A DNA stretch of 64,000 nucleotides, taken from the NCBI RefSeq assembly GCF_020857975.1, contig NZ_JACWUO010000005.1, forward strand, positions 1 through 64,000, given 5' to 3'. The notes under the pieces are model-generated. The model was not told the origin of the DNA. It saw only the letters and a program-made list of their open reading frames with translations, and did no database searches. Position 1 is the stretch's first letter; every line of letters starts with the position of its first letter. Origin of the DNA: Stenotrophomonas rhizophila (GTDB lineage Bacteria; Pseudomonadota; Gammaproteobacteria; Xanthomonadales; Xanthomonadaceae). This document shows, in pieces, positions 1 to 7,263 of this stretch. The position numbers were made by a program, and so were the translations under genes.

Positions 1-1600
1 GTTCCTCCATCGAAGCGGCGGTTTCTTCCAGGTTGGCGGCCTGCTGTTCGGTACGCCGCGACAGGTCGCTGTTGCCGGTGGCGATCTCGCTGGCGGCCGA
101 ACTGATGGCCTGGCTGGAGTGCTTGATCCGGGTGACGATGCCGCTGAGCTGTTCGGCGGTGGCGTTGGCGTCGTCGCGCATGCTGGCGAACACGCCCTGG
201 AAATCGCCGTGCATGCGCACGCTCAGGTCGCCCTGCGAGAGCGCGGTGAGCAGGCCGGAGATCTGTTCGATGCTGGCTGCGTTGGCGTCGAGCAGGCCAT
301 TGATCTGCTGGGCCAGCTGCAGGAAGAAGCCGTCCTTGCCTTCGGCACTGATGCGGCCGGACAGGTCGCCGGCGGCGGCCTGGGCGATCACGCGCGCTAC
401 TTCGGCTTCGACCAGCGCTTCGGGGGTGCGGTCGCGCCATTCCACCACGTGGCCCACGGTCTGGCCGTCTTCGTTGCGGATGCTGGAAATGACCTGGGCG
501 AACTGGGCCTGGCCGAACTGCATCGGGCGGCGGGCCACGCCGTGCTGCTTGAGGCTGGACAGCACGTTGGGGTCCATCTCGCCGCGGTGTTCCAGGCTGC
601 TGACCGGGCGGCCGATCAGCGAGGCGCCGGCATCGAAGTCCGGCAGTGCCTGGCGGATGTCGTCCTGGTACTGGCTCAGGGTCTGCTGCAGGGCCCGGTT
701 GCTGTAGACGATGTTGAGGCTGTCGTCGGTGAGGTAGACGCCGGTGGAACTGTAGTCCAGCGCAGTGCGGATGCGCAGGTTCTCGCGGGCGATGGCCTGG
801 TCGGTCTCGGTGCGCTCGCGCAGGTCGCGCTGCATGCGCTGCATGGCCTGCAGCAGGTCGCCCACTTCGTCCTTGCGGGTGATGTCGATATGGCCGTCGA
901 GCTTGCCGCCGGCGACATCGTTGGCCACCGATACCGCACCGCGGACGCTGCCAACCAGCGAGCGGGCGAACAGCCACACCAGCACCAGGCCGGCAGCGGC
1001 GCCGCCGAGCAGGGCGATGATCGTCAACGTGGCGGAGGTGGCATAGGTGGACTCGGCTTCCTCGCGCGAGGCGCGGGCCAGCCGGTTGTCTTCGGCGATC
1101 AGGGCCTCCAGGGCCGCCGACGCCTTGAAATGCTTGGCACGGGTCTCACCGACGAAGGTGTCGATGGCATCGTCGGGCAGGTCCAGTTCCAGCATTTCGG
1201 TGACCGCGTCGTAGGACGCCAGGGTGTCCTTCCAATCCTTGGCGAAGGTGTCGAACAGTTTCTTCTGCTGGGGATTGTCGATCAGTTCGGGGTATTTCTT
1301 GACGGCCAGGTCGATCTTGCCGCGCAGCTCGACGGCGCGGGTCTTGGCCTGGGCCTTGACCTCGTCGCTGGCGCGGATCAGGCCCTGGTAGGCCGAATTG
1401 CGGTACTCGCCGACCATGCCACGGATTTCGCCCGCGGTGCGGATGCTTTCCATCCGGTGCCCGGCCAACTCGGTGGTGACGTTGTTGAGCGAGTGCAGGC
1501 CCTGGTAGGCCACGATGCCCTGCAGCAGCATCACCAGCAGGAGGACGCCGAAGGTCAGCATCAGCTTGGGCATCAGTTTGAGGTTGTTGATCCACGGCAT
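1..1600 (-). CDS. Methyl-accepting chemotaxis protein, 3' end outside window
   Basis: Inner-membrane chemoreceptor. It starts at the ATG complementary to 1598-1600 and runs off the left edge, leaving 533 codons. Visible order: a membrane segment near residues 8-28, a helical periplasmic sensor to about 185, a second membrane segment near 187-210, HAMP, a PAS-like domain (about 275-370), a second HAMP-like stretch, then the start of the signalling domain, cut just after the ASMEE segment of the methylation helix. The PAS plus double HAMP layout suggests an intracellular ligand or redox input in addition to the periplasmic one, which is inference. The last 50 visible codons are almost identical to the same part of the MCP at 4293-6533, so the two are paralogues. 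It follows the small exported protein (stop at 1697) and probably shares its FliA-type promoter. Confidence 0.93.
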   Translation of the reverse strand, partial: MPWINNLKLMPKLMLTFGVLLLVMLLQGIVAYQGLHSLNNVTTELAGHRMESIRTAGEIRGMVGEYRNSAYQGLIRASDEVKAQAKTRAVELRGKIDLAVKKYPELIDNPQQKKLFDTFAKDWKDTLASYDAVTEMLELDLPDDAIDTFVGETRAKHFKASAALEALIAEDNRLARASREEAESTYATSATLTIIALLGGAAAGLVLVWLFARSLVGSVRGAVSVANDVAGGKLDGHIDITRKDEVGDLLQAMQRMQRDLRERTETDQAIARENLRIRTALDYSSTGVYLTDDSLNIVYSNRALQQTLSQYQDDIRQALPDFDAGASLIGRPVSSLEHRGEMDPNVLSSLKQHGVARRPMQFGQAQFAQVISSIRNEDGQTVGHVVEWRDRTPEALVEAEVARVIAQAAAGDLSGRISAEGKDGFFLQLAQQINGLLDANAASIEQISGLLTALSQGDLSVRMHGDFQGVFASMRDDANATAEQLSGIVTRIKHSSQAISSAASEIATGNSDLSRRTEQQAANLEETAASMEE

Positions 1601-1656
1601 GGTCGGTGCGGTCTCCAGTGGCAAACGCGTCCGGGCTTGGCACCCGGTTGCAGCGA

Positions 1657-1680
1657 CCACGCCGGCCAGGGCCGGCGTGG
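1657..1680 (-). other. Strong hairpin between the exported-protein gene and the MCP
   Basis: A perfect 10-bp stem (1657-1666 with 1671-1680) and a 4-nt loop sit in the 96-bp gap before the MCP. There is no U-tract on the minus strand, so it does not look like an intrinsic terminator. It could stabilise the upstream transcript end or damp read-through into the MCP. Confidence 0.5.
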
Positions 1681-1696
1681 CAGGGCGTGGGGCGGA

Positions 1697-2080
1697 TTAC
1701 TTGATGTTGGCCAGCTTCAGGCCGGCCGGCGAGCTGACTTCGATTTCAGCGCGCGAGGCATCGCGGGCGATCTTGCCGATCACGCAGACGGTCTTGCCTT
1801 CCAGCGATTCCAGCGGGAAGCTGAACTTGCCGCGGTTGGCGCCGGCGATGCGCGCCGAGAAGGTGTGGCGCGGGAAGGCGCCGCCCATGTACAGGAAGGT
1901 CGGCTGGCCTTCGGAGCCTTCGGCGTAGCGGGCCTTTTCGACCTTGCCGCAGACCATGCCGTCCTTGCCGACCGAGCGCGGTGCCAGTTCCGGCGGGATC
2001 ATGTCGGCCGACTGGGCGAAGGCGGACGAGGCGGTGGTGGCGAGCACAGCGACCGAGAACAGCGCAAACAGGGACTTCAT
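1697..2080 (-). CDS. Small exported protein of unknown function in the FliA regulon
   Basis: 127 aa with a clear Sec signal peptide (about residues 1-22, cleavage after AFA). The mature part of about 105 aa has alternating beta-like segments and the phrase GKTVCVIGKIAR near the C-terminus, which suggests a small beta-barrel (OB-like) fold. That is a guess from pattern, not a family I recognise. Two cysteines (in VCGKV and VCVIG) could form a disulphide in the periplasm. The start is the ATG at 2078-2080. A good FliA-type promoter lies 75-100 bp upstream, and an MCP follows 96 bp downstream, so a role in periplasmic sensing or in the motor is plausible. I can assign no reaction. Confidence 0.75.
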   Translation of the reverse strand: MKSLFALFSVAVLATTASSAFAQSADMIPPELAPRSVGKDGMVCGKVEKARYAEGSEGQPTFLYMGGAFPRHTFSARIAGANRGKFSFPLESLEGKTVCVIGKIARDASRAEIEVSSPAGLKLANIK

Positions 2081-2153
2081 CGGGAGTTTCTCCGGGGGAT
2101 ATGGACAAGTTGGCCCGGCCTGGGCAGCCCTGGACGGCCGGGTCCTGAACCAG

Positions 2154-2180
2154 CTATCGGCCGTCCTGGACGGAACTTAA
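2154..2180 (-). promoter_or_regulatory. FliA (sigma28) promoter for the exported protein and MCP
   Basis: The minus strand reads TTAA (2177-2180), 15 nt, GCCGATAG (2154-2161). Consensus is TAAA-N15-GCCGATAA; -10 matches 7 of 8. The -35 extension AGTT is also present. Confidence 0.75.
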
Positions 2181-2226
2181 GATTTTTTTCACGATGCTGT
2201 GCAATTCAGCGGCCGGGCGGGAAAAA

Positions 2227-2718
2227 TCAGGCGGCGGCGTCTTCGACGACCTGGGCTTGGCCCATGTCGGCGCTGTCGAGCAGGGTTTCGATGTCCAGCA
2301 GGATGAGCATGCGGTCGTCCTGGGTGCCGATGCCGGAGATGAAGCGGGTATCGACGGCGGCGCCGAACTCGGGGGTGGGGCGGATCTGTTCGGCGCTGAG
2401 CGGGATGACGTCGGAGACGCTGTCGACGACGATGCCGACAACGCGGTCCTCGACGTTGAGCACGATCATCACGGTGAAGGCGTCGTAGGTGGCGTTTTCC
2501 AGGCGCAGCTTCAGGCGCAGGTCGATGACCGGGACGATGGTGCCGCGCAGGTTGATCACGCCCTTGATGTAATCGGGCGCGTCGGGCACGCGGGTAACCG
2601 AGTCGTAGCCGCGGATTTCCTGCACCTTGAGGATGTCCACGCCGTAGTGCTCGGCGCCGAGGGTGAAGCTGAGGTACTCGCCACCGCTGCTGGCGGCGTT
2701 GGGATTGTGGTCGTTCAT
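2227..2718 (-). CDS. cheW: Chemotaxis coupling protein CheW
   Basis: 163 aa, the normal length for CheW, which links receptors to CheA in the cytoplasmic array. After about 12 polar residues the CheW beta-barrel begins ([21 protein letters not shown]), followed by the conserved [24 protein letters not shown] segment that contacts receptor and kinase, and by the second subdomain with [15 protein letters not shown]. The start is the ATG at 2716-2718. It has its own FliA-type promoter 53-79 bp upstream and lies alone between a repeat-filled spacer and the exported-protein gene. It is distinct from the longer CheW-like ParP at 10534-11703. It could serve either CheA in the window; sequence alone does not decide this. 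Confidence 0.97.
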   Translation of the reverse strand: MNDHNPNAASSGGEYLSFTLGAEHYGVDILKVQEIRGYDSVTRVPDAPDYIKGVINLRGTIVPVIDLRLKLRLENATYDAFTVMIVLNVEDRVVGIVVDSVSDVIPLSAEQIRPTPEFGAAVDTRFISGIGTQDDRMLILLDIETLLDSADMGQAQVVEDAAA

Positions 2719-2770
2719 CGAGGGATCCTGGGTCGGGCGTGGCGGTCAAGAAAACCGGGCGTCACGCTGG

Positions 2771-2797
2771 ATATCGGCCTGGATGGGGGCGACTTTA
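2771..2797 (-). promoter_or_regulatory. FliA (sigma28) promoter of cheW
   Basis: The minus strand reads TAAA (2794-2797) extended to TAAAGTCG, exactly 15 nt from TAAA to GCCGATAT (2771-2778). One of the best matches in the window. Confidence 0.85.
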
Positions 2798-2869
2798 GGA
2801 TTGTGGGGATTGGGCTTGGAGCTGAAAGCTGAAAGCTGAAAGCGAAGGCGGTGTGCTGGTGCCGGGGAG

Positions 2870-2975
2870 GGCCAGGCGTGGGTGGGTTGGCGGGACACGC
2901 CGCAAGTACGTCCATGTAGGCTTGGCGAAAACATCCATGTTTTCGACAGTCCCGCCAACCCACCCACGCCTGGCC
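2870..2975 (-). repeat. Three-way-junction hairpin element, copy A
   Basis: Perfect 27-bp outer arms (2870-2896 and 2949-2975) enclose a 52-nt core. The core has an inner hairpin CGAAAAC-ATCCAT-GTTTTCG (2926-2945) and a degenerate first hairpin. The strand is set by the wobble rule found in copies D, E and G. It lies in the cheW/ycgR spacer, 105 bp behind cheW. Not a terminator: no U-tract. Confidence 0.85.
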
Positions 2976-3044
2976 TTTGACGGTTGGCTGGTGCTCATGG
3001 GAAAAGCGGACATGCCGCTCTGCGGCTGGATGCGGGGGGTCTTT

Positions 3045-3125
3045 GCCGAGCATGGCTCGGCACTACCTGCGCTGTGGATGAGCCGCCGGTTGGTGGGGGA
3101 GGGTAGTGCCGAGCCATGCTCGGCA
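3045..3125. repeat. Inverted pair of SMAG-type REP palindromes
   Basis: Two copies of the same 22-nt palindrome, 3045-3066 and 3103-3125, face each other. Both carry the GTAG/CTAC head and a stem of type GCCGAGCATGGCTCGGC. They sit between hairpin copies A and B. This matches the paired arrangement usual for GTAG REPs of Stenotrophomonas. Confidence 0.8.
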
Positions 3126-3182
3126 CCTCCCACCACCATCCGGCTGCTGCTCTCAATTCGGCGCCGGCCAAGCGTCGGAGGG

Positions 3183-3281
3183 CGGTACGGGTGGGTTGGC
3201 GGGACCGTTGGGCGCCATGGATGGCGCTCACGAGCCTCCAGGGATGGATTCACGGCGTGTCCCGCCAACCCACCCGTACCG
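3183..3281 (+). repeat. Three-way-junction hairpin element, copy B
   Basis: Perfect 23-bp arms (3183-3205 and 3259-3281). The inner hairpin is GCGCCATGGATGGCGC: its stem has changed on both sides relative to copy A while the ATGGAT apex is kept. The core ends with the shared CACGGCGT block. Opposite orientation to copy A, 208 bp away. Confidence 0.85.
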
Positions 3282-3341
3282 ACCCGCCCACAGCATCCCC
3301 AACCGCCGCTTTAACCCGGAAACACAACAAAGCAGCAGCCC

Positions 3342-4124
3342 TCAACTTTCCCCATTCTTGCGCGCGCTACGTTGCCGGTCGATGCGGAAGATGTAGCGCT
3401 GGATCGCGCTGTCGGCGCCACGGGGAAGGTTGTCGAAGCGCAGGCCCACGCGCTTCATTTCCGCCCCGTTGGACAGCTTCTGCGCGCGCATGTTGCAGGC
3501 TACCAGCGACAGCGTGATCGGGGTGCTGTCGGGCAGGTCCAGGCGGCAGCCGTCGTAGCGTTTCTGCAGGCCAAATACGTTGCAGTCGGTGGCCACCGTT
3601 ACTGCCAGGCCGCCGCCGCTGATATCGACTACCCGCAGCGACAAGGGCTCGCCGCGGTCGTCGTTGGCGGGCAGGGTGAGCTGGGGTGAATCGGTGATCG
3701 GGGTTTCCAGGCGGTACAGCTCGCGCCGTTGCAGGTGCACCAGCTCGCTGGGGAAGGCGGTGCGGAAGCCGATGTGGCCGTCGTTGTGGACGCGCTGCAG
3801 GCCGTCCAGGCGGAAGCGCACCATCACCCGCTCGAGCTGGCCGAAGCAGAGCAGGTGGTCGGCCTGTTCGGCGGCGCGGTTGGACGACTCCGACGGACTG
3901 CCGTCCAGCAGCAGTTCGTCCTCGTCTTCGTCCAGCTCCAGGATCGCGGTGGGGAAGGAGTGGTCGCGGCCGTCGATGTGCGCGTTGATCAGCGAACGCT
4001 GGTCGATCAGCGCCTGCAGCAGCTGCCGGATCTGCCGGGGATTGCGGACCAGGAAGCGGTCATCCGTACCGGCGTCGGGCCCGGCATGGGATGGGTCGTG
4101 TGCGGGAAGGCTGCCTTCGGACAT
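3342..4124 (-). CDS. ycgR: YcgR-type flagellar brake protein (PilZ domain)
   Basis: About 260 aa. An N-terminal YcgR-like domain (about residues 20-125) is followed by a PilZ domain (about 130-245) with both c-di-GMP motifs: RRELYR (the RxxxR class) and DISGGG (DxSxxG). In YcgR proteins c-di-GMP binding makes the protein slow or bias the motor at the C-ring. The frame opens further upstream at a TTG, but the ATG at 4122-4124 (MSEGS) is preferred: the extra 30 residues are unlike the family, and a FliA-type promoter ends only about 60 bp before this ATG. It stands alone between the MCP terminator and the repeat-filled spacer. Together with the MHYT-GGDEF-EAL protein at 24315 it links c-di-GMP level to motility. 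Confidence 0.9.
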   Translation of the reverse strand: MSEGSLPAHDPSHAGPDAGTDDRFLVRNPRQIRQLLQALIDQRSLINAHIDGRDHSFPTAILELDEDEDELLLDGSPSESSNRAAEQADHLLCFGQLERVMVRFRLDGLQRVHNDGHIGFRTAFPSELVHLQRRELYRLETPITDSPQLTLPANDDRGEPLSLRVVDISGGGLAVTVATDCNVFGLQKRYDGCRLDLPDSTPITLSLVACNMRAQKLSNGAEMKRVGLRFDNLPRGADSAIQRYIFRIDRQRSARKNGES

Positions 4125-4180
4125 GGAATCTGCTGGGTTGGGCGGGTGCCGGTGTCGCAGGACAGGGCGGCTCTTTCCGT

Positions 4181-4207
4181 TTATCGGCAGTACGTCACAA
4201 TTATGTA
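4181..4207 (-). promoter_or_regulatory. FliA (sigma28) promoter of ycgR
   Basis: The minus strand reads TACA (4204-4207), 15 nt, GCCGATAA (4181-4188). The -10 is a perfect match to consensus. It also supports the ATG at 4124 as start. Confidence 0.8.
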
Positions 4208-4243
4208 GGGGCAATCCCGGGCGCAGTCGCTGTGCGCCGCAAC

Positions 4244-4269
4244 AAAAACACCCCGCCGAAGCGGGGTGT
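4244..4269 (-). terminator. Intrinsic terminator of the MCP gene
   Basis: On the minus strand a 9-bp GC-rich stem (arms 4248-4256 and 4261-4269) has a UUCG tetraloop and is followed by five U. It begins 24 bp after the MCP stop codon. Confidence 0.92.
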
Positions 4270-4292
4270 CCAGGGTCGGGCGCGGGGCGGGC

Positions 4293-6533
4293 TCAGAATT
4301 CCTGCCAGTCGCCCTCGTTGGCCAGTACCGGCTCGCGGGCCGGCAGGCGGCGCACCGGGGCAGCGGCTGCCGTGCGTGCACGCGGCGCCATTGCCGCGTG
4401 GTTTGCGCGCGGGGCAACGGCGGCCTGTACCGGGGCGGCCTGGCCGTCCAGCTTGAACAGCGCGACCGCATCGGTCAGGTGGCCGGCCTGCTCTTCCATC
4501 GAGCGTGCCGCAGCGGTGGCTTCTTCGACCAGGGCGGCGTTCTGCTGGGTGGTTTCGTCCATCTGAACCACGGTCTGGTTGACCTGTTCGATGCCGGCCG
4601 ACTGTTCCTGCGAGGCCGCCGAGATTTCGGCCATGATGTCGGTGACGCGCTGCACCGAGGCGACGATCTCGCCCATGGTGGCGCCGGCCTGGTTGACCAG
4701 GGTCGAACCTTCGGCGACCTTGCCGACCGACTCATCGATCAGGCCCTTGATCTCCTTGGCCGCCGCCGCCGAGCGTTGGGCCAGGGTGCGTACTTCGGAG
4801 GCGACCACGGCAAAACCGCGGCCCTGTTCGCCGGCACGCGCCGCTTCGACCGCAGCGTTCAGCGCCAGGATATTGGTCTGGAAGGCGATGCCGTCGATCA
4901 CGGTGATGATGTCGGCGATGCGGCGCGAGGACGCGTCGATCTCATGCATGGTGCTGACCACGCGGCCGACCACCTCGCCGCCCTGGGTGGCCACGCTGTG
5001 CGCGCCGATGGCCAGCTGGTTGGCCTGGCGGGCGTGTTCGGCGTTCTGGCGCACGGTGGAGGTCAGTTCCTCCATCGAAGCGGCGGTTTCTTCCAGGTTG
5101 GCGGCCTGCTGCTCGGTACGCTGGGACAGGTCGTTGTTGCCCGAGGCGATTTCACCGGCGGCGGTGCTGATGCTGGAGGTTGCCTGCTGGATGCGGCCGA
5201 CGATCTGGGTCAGCTGGGCCACGGTGGTGTTGGCATCGTCGCGCATGCTGGCGAACACGCCATGGAACTGGCCGTGCATGCGAGCGGTGAGGTCGCCACC
5301 GGCGATGGCCTGCAGCAGCTGCGAGAGCTGGGTGAGGTTGCCGTCGGCCACTTCCATCATGGTGTTCAGGTGCTGGATCATCACCCGGAAATCGTGGTCG
5401 AAGCGCATCGCATCGCCGCGCTGGCTGAAATCGCCGGCCGCCGCTGCCTGGGCCAGCGACTGGATCTGGGTGTTGATCGCCAGCAGGCTGGCCTTGGCCG
5501 CATCCATCGATTCATGCAGGATCGCGCGGCTGCCGGGCAGGCGGCGCGCGTCCTGCGACAGGTCGCCGGAGGCGTACTGGTTGAGTACGTTGATGGCGTC
5601 CTTGATCGCATCGAGGTGGTCGAACACCACCGTGTTGGTGCCTACCGCCAGCTCGCCGTAGACGCCCGGGAAGTCCACCGGCATGCGGTGGGAGATGTCC
5701 GGGCCTGCATGCATGGCCGCCATCTGCCGGGTTTCATCGGAGTAGCGGCGCAGCATGCTGGTCATCTCGCCGGTGGCGGCCAGCATCTGTCCGGCCTCGT
5801 CGGCGCTGGTGCTGCGGATGGTGACGCTGAGGTCGCCGCGGGCCACCGATTTGATCGCATGCACGGCCTGCGACAGCGGGCGGGTGATCACCCGCGAGAT
5901 GGTCCAGGCCAGCGCGGCGGCGACCAGCGACAGCAGCACCATGCAGATGATGATGGCGATCACGCTGGTGCGGTGGGTGGCGTTGGCGTCGTCGATGCGG
6001 CTGGCCATCAGGCCGTTGCTGTAGGTGCCCAGCTCCTTGAGGTCGTCAAACAGCTGGCGGCGCGCCGGGCGCGACTTGTTGTCCGACACATCCCGTGCCA
6101 GCACGCCGTCGCCGGCGGCCACGGCGGCGCGCATCTCGGTGTTGGCGGCGAAGTAGGCGGTGGTATCGGCGGCCACCTTGGCATACAGCGCGCGCTCGCG
6201 GTCATCGGCCGGCAGCGCCGCATAGGCGGCCAGCTCGTCGCGGACCAGCTTGGCCGAGGCGTCCATGCGCTTGTTGTAGTCGGCCACCTTGTCGGGCTGG
6301 TCGAGCATGCTCAGCTGGGCCAGCTCATAGGTGCGGAACTCGCCCAGCACCGAGCGCGCTTCGCCCAGGTGCCGCAGGCTGGGAATGTTGTTGCCGGCCA
6401 TCGACGCCAGTTCGGCATTGGCGCCGTTGAGGCGGACCAGGGCGAACACGCCCAGGACGACGGTCATCAGCGTGGTGAGGGTGAACCCTACCGCCAGCTT
6501 GCGGGCGATGGGCAGATCGTGGAACCACTTCAT
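4293..6533 (-). CDS. Methyl-accepting chemotaxis protein with CheR tether
   Basis: 746 aa chemoreceptor. Starting at MKWFHDLP (ATG 6531-6533; the frame stays open upstream but that part is not receptor-like), it shows TM1 near residues 10-30, a helical periplasmic sensor to about 185, TM2 near 187-208, HAMP, a long linker with further HAMP-like repeats, and the signalling hairpin with the conserved tip around [20 protein letters not shown]. The last five residues, DWQEF, match the NWxxF-type pentapeptide that tethers CheR (and CheB) in high-abundance receptors. No cheR or cheB is in this window, so adaptation enzymes must come from elsewhere. It is followed by an intrinsic terminator and preceded by a probable FliA promoter. 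Confidence 0.97.
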   Translation of the reverse strand: MKWFHDLPIARKLAVGFTLTTLMTVVLGVFALVRLNGANAELASMAGNNIPSLRHLGEARSVLGEFRTYELAQLSMLDQPDKVADYNKRMDASAKLVRDELAAYAALPADDRERALYAKVAADTTAYFAANTEMRAAVAAGDGVLARDVSDNKSRPARRQLFDDLKELGTYSNGLMASRIDDANATHRTSVIAIIICMVLLSLVAAALAWTISRVITRPLSQAVHAIKSVARGDLSVTIRSTSADEAGQMLAATGEMTSMLRRYSDETRQMAAMHAGPDISHRMPVDFPGVYGELAVGTNTVVFDHLDAIKDAINVLNQYASGDLSQDARRLPGSRAILHESMDAAKASLLAINTQIQSLAQAAAAGDFSQRGDAMRFDHDFRVMIQHLNTMMEVADGNLTQLSQLLQAIAGGDLTARMHGQFHGVFASMRDDANTTVAQLTQIVGRIQQATSSISTAAGEIASGNNDLSQRTEQQAANLEETAASMEELTSTVRQNAEHARQANQLAIGAHSVATQGGEVVGRVVSTMHEIDASSRRIADIITVIDGIAFQTNILALNAAVEAARAGEQGRGFAVVASEVRTLAQRSAAAAKEIKGLIDESVGKVAEGSTLVNQAGATMGEIVASVQRVTDIMAEISAASQEQSAGIEQVNQTVVQMDETTQQNAALVEEATAAARSMEEQAGHLTDAVALFKLDGQAAPVQAAVAPRANHAAMAPRARTAAAAPVRRLPAREPVLANEGDWQEF

Positions 6534-6647
6534 GGTGTGAACTCCGGACAGGGCGGTGGCGCACAGCCGTGGGGTGCTGGGCGAAAGGTGGTTGCGAGTG
6601 CGGTTGGGGCGCGGGCCGCGTGACGATGGCGTCATCGCTCTCCCGGG

Positions 6648-6675
6648 ATAACGGCGCTGTAGTGCCGCAACTTGA
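6648..6675 (-). promoter_or_regulatory. Probable FliA (sigma28) promoter of the MCP gene
   Basis: The minus strand reads TCAA (6672-6675), 16 nt, GCCGTTAT (6648-6655). Spacing is one longer than ideal and the -35 has one mismatch, so it may be weaker than the other sites. Confidence 0.6.
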
Positions 6676-6868
6676 GTGTTGGATGTCACATTTTTTTTGT
6701 AAGGGCCGCAGGCCGGTCGCATCGGAAGTGGTTGCAGGAGCAAGCATTGGCAAGGGATTGGCCAGGCAGGCCGCGCAGGCGCCTCAATACCCCAACGTAT
6801 CGCCACCGCGCGACATCACAGTTTCTGCGGACGCGGCCGGCCGGAAATCCCAGGAACGGCACACCCGT

Positions 6869-7128
6869 AGTGCCGGCCGCTGGCCGGCAACCATGCACCA
6901 CCAGACAAACCGAAGAGCCGGCCAGCGGCCGGCAATGCGATGCGCCATCAGACAACCCGAAGAGCCGGACAGCGGCCGGCAGTGCGATGCGCCATCAGAC
7001 AACCCGAAGAGCCGGCCAGCGGCCGGCAATGCGATGCATCATCAGGCAACCCGCGGAGCCGGCCAGCGGCCGGCAGTGCGATGCGTCATCAGACAACCCG
7101 AGGAGCCGGCCAGCGGCCGGCACTACCG
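6869..7128. repeat. 47-bp tandem REP (SMAG-type) array
   Basis: The array starts with a GTAG-headed palindrome at 6869, then five head-to-tail units with GAG heads at 6915, 6962, 7009, 7056 and 7103, each step exactly 47 bp. It closes with the CTAC end of the last palindrome at 7128. Each unit is a GCCGGCCAGCGGCCGGC stem plus a 29-nt spacer with CAGACAACCCG. It lies between the MCP promoter and the end of cheA. Confidence 0.9.
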
Positions 7129-7151
7129 TGCGCGCAACCCGCAGACCAGGA

Positions 7152-7240
7152 GCCCCCGCTAGTAGCGGGGGCGCGCCGACAGGCGGGGGGTGTTGGGTGG
7201 TGGTAAGCCGGGGCCCAGGGTTTGCGAAGCAAACCCTGGG
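7152..7240 (-). other. Two strong hairpins downstream of cheA
   Basis: Stem 1: 12-bp arms 7214-7225 and 7229-7240, loop GAA. Stem 2: 9-bp arms 7152-7160 and 7164-7172, loop AGT. They lie 24-112 bp after the cheA stop. Neither has a U-tract on the minus strand, so they may block 3' decay or aid factor-dependent termination rather than act alone. Confidence 0.55.
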
Positions 7241-7263
7241 GAAATCTTCGCGAATGCGCAGAT

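Noticed and set aside
2165..2190. Plus-strand hairpin plus T-run after CCGTCCTGGACGG
   Set aside because: No plus-strand gene precedes it; the same bases form the spacer and -35 of a FliA promoter on the minus strand.
119..2488. Very long plus-strand frames here and elsewhere (for example 4266-6623, 14269-16134, 20937-23048, 32370-34565)
   Set aside because: They lie antisense to well-supported minus-strand genes in GC-rich codons, are Gly/Ala/His/Arg-rich and carry no family motif.
2870..2975. Hairpin elements as transcription terminators
   Set aside because: No U-tract follows the stems on either strand, pairs face in opposite directions, and true intrinsic terminators in the window (4244, 46213, 50933) look quite different.
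6869..7128. Regular repeats that could be called a CRISPR array
   Set aside because: Units are head-to-tail with no unique spacers, the repeated part is a GTAG REP palindrome, and no cas genes are nearby.
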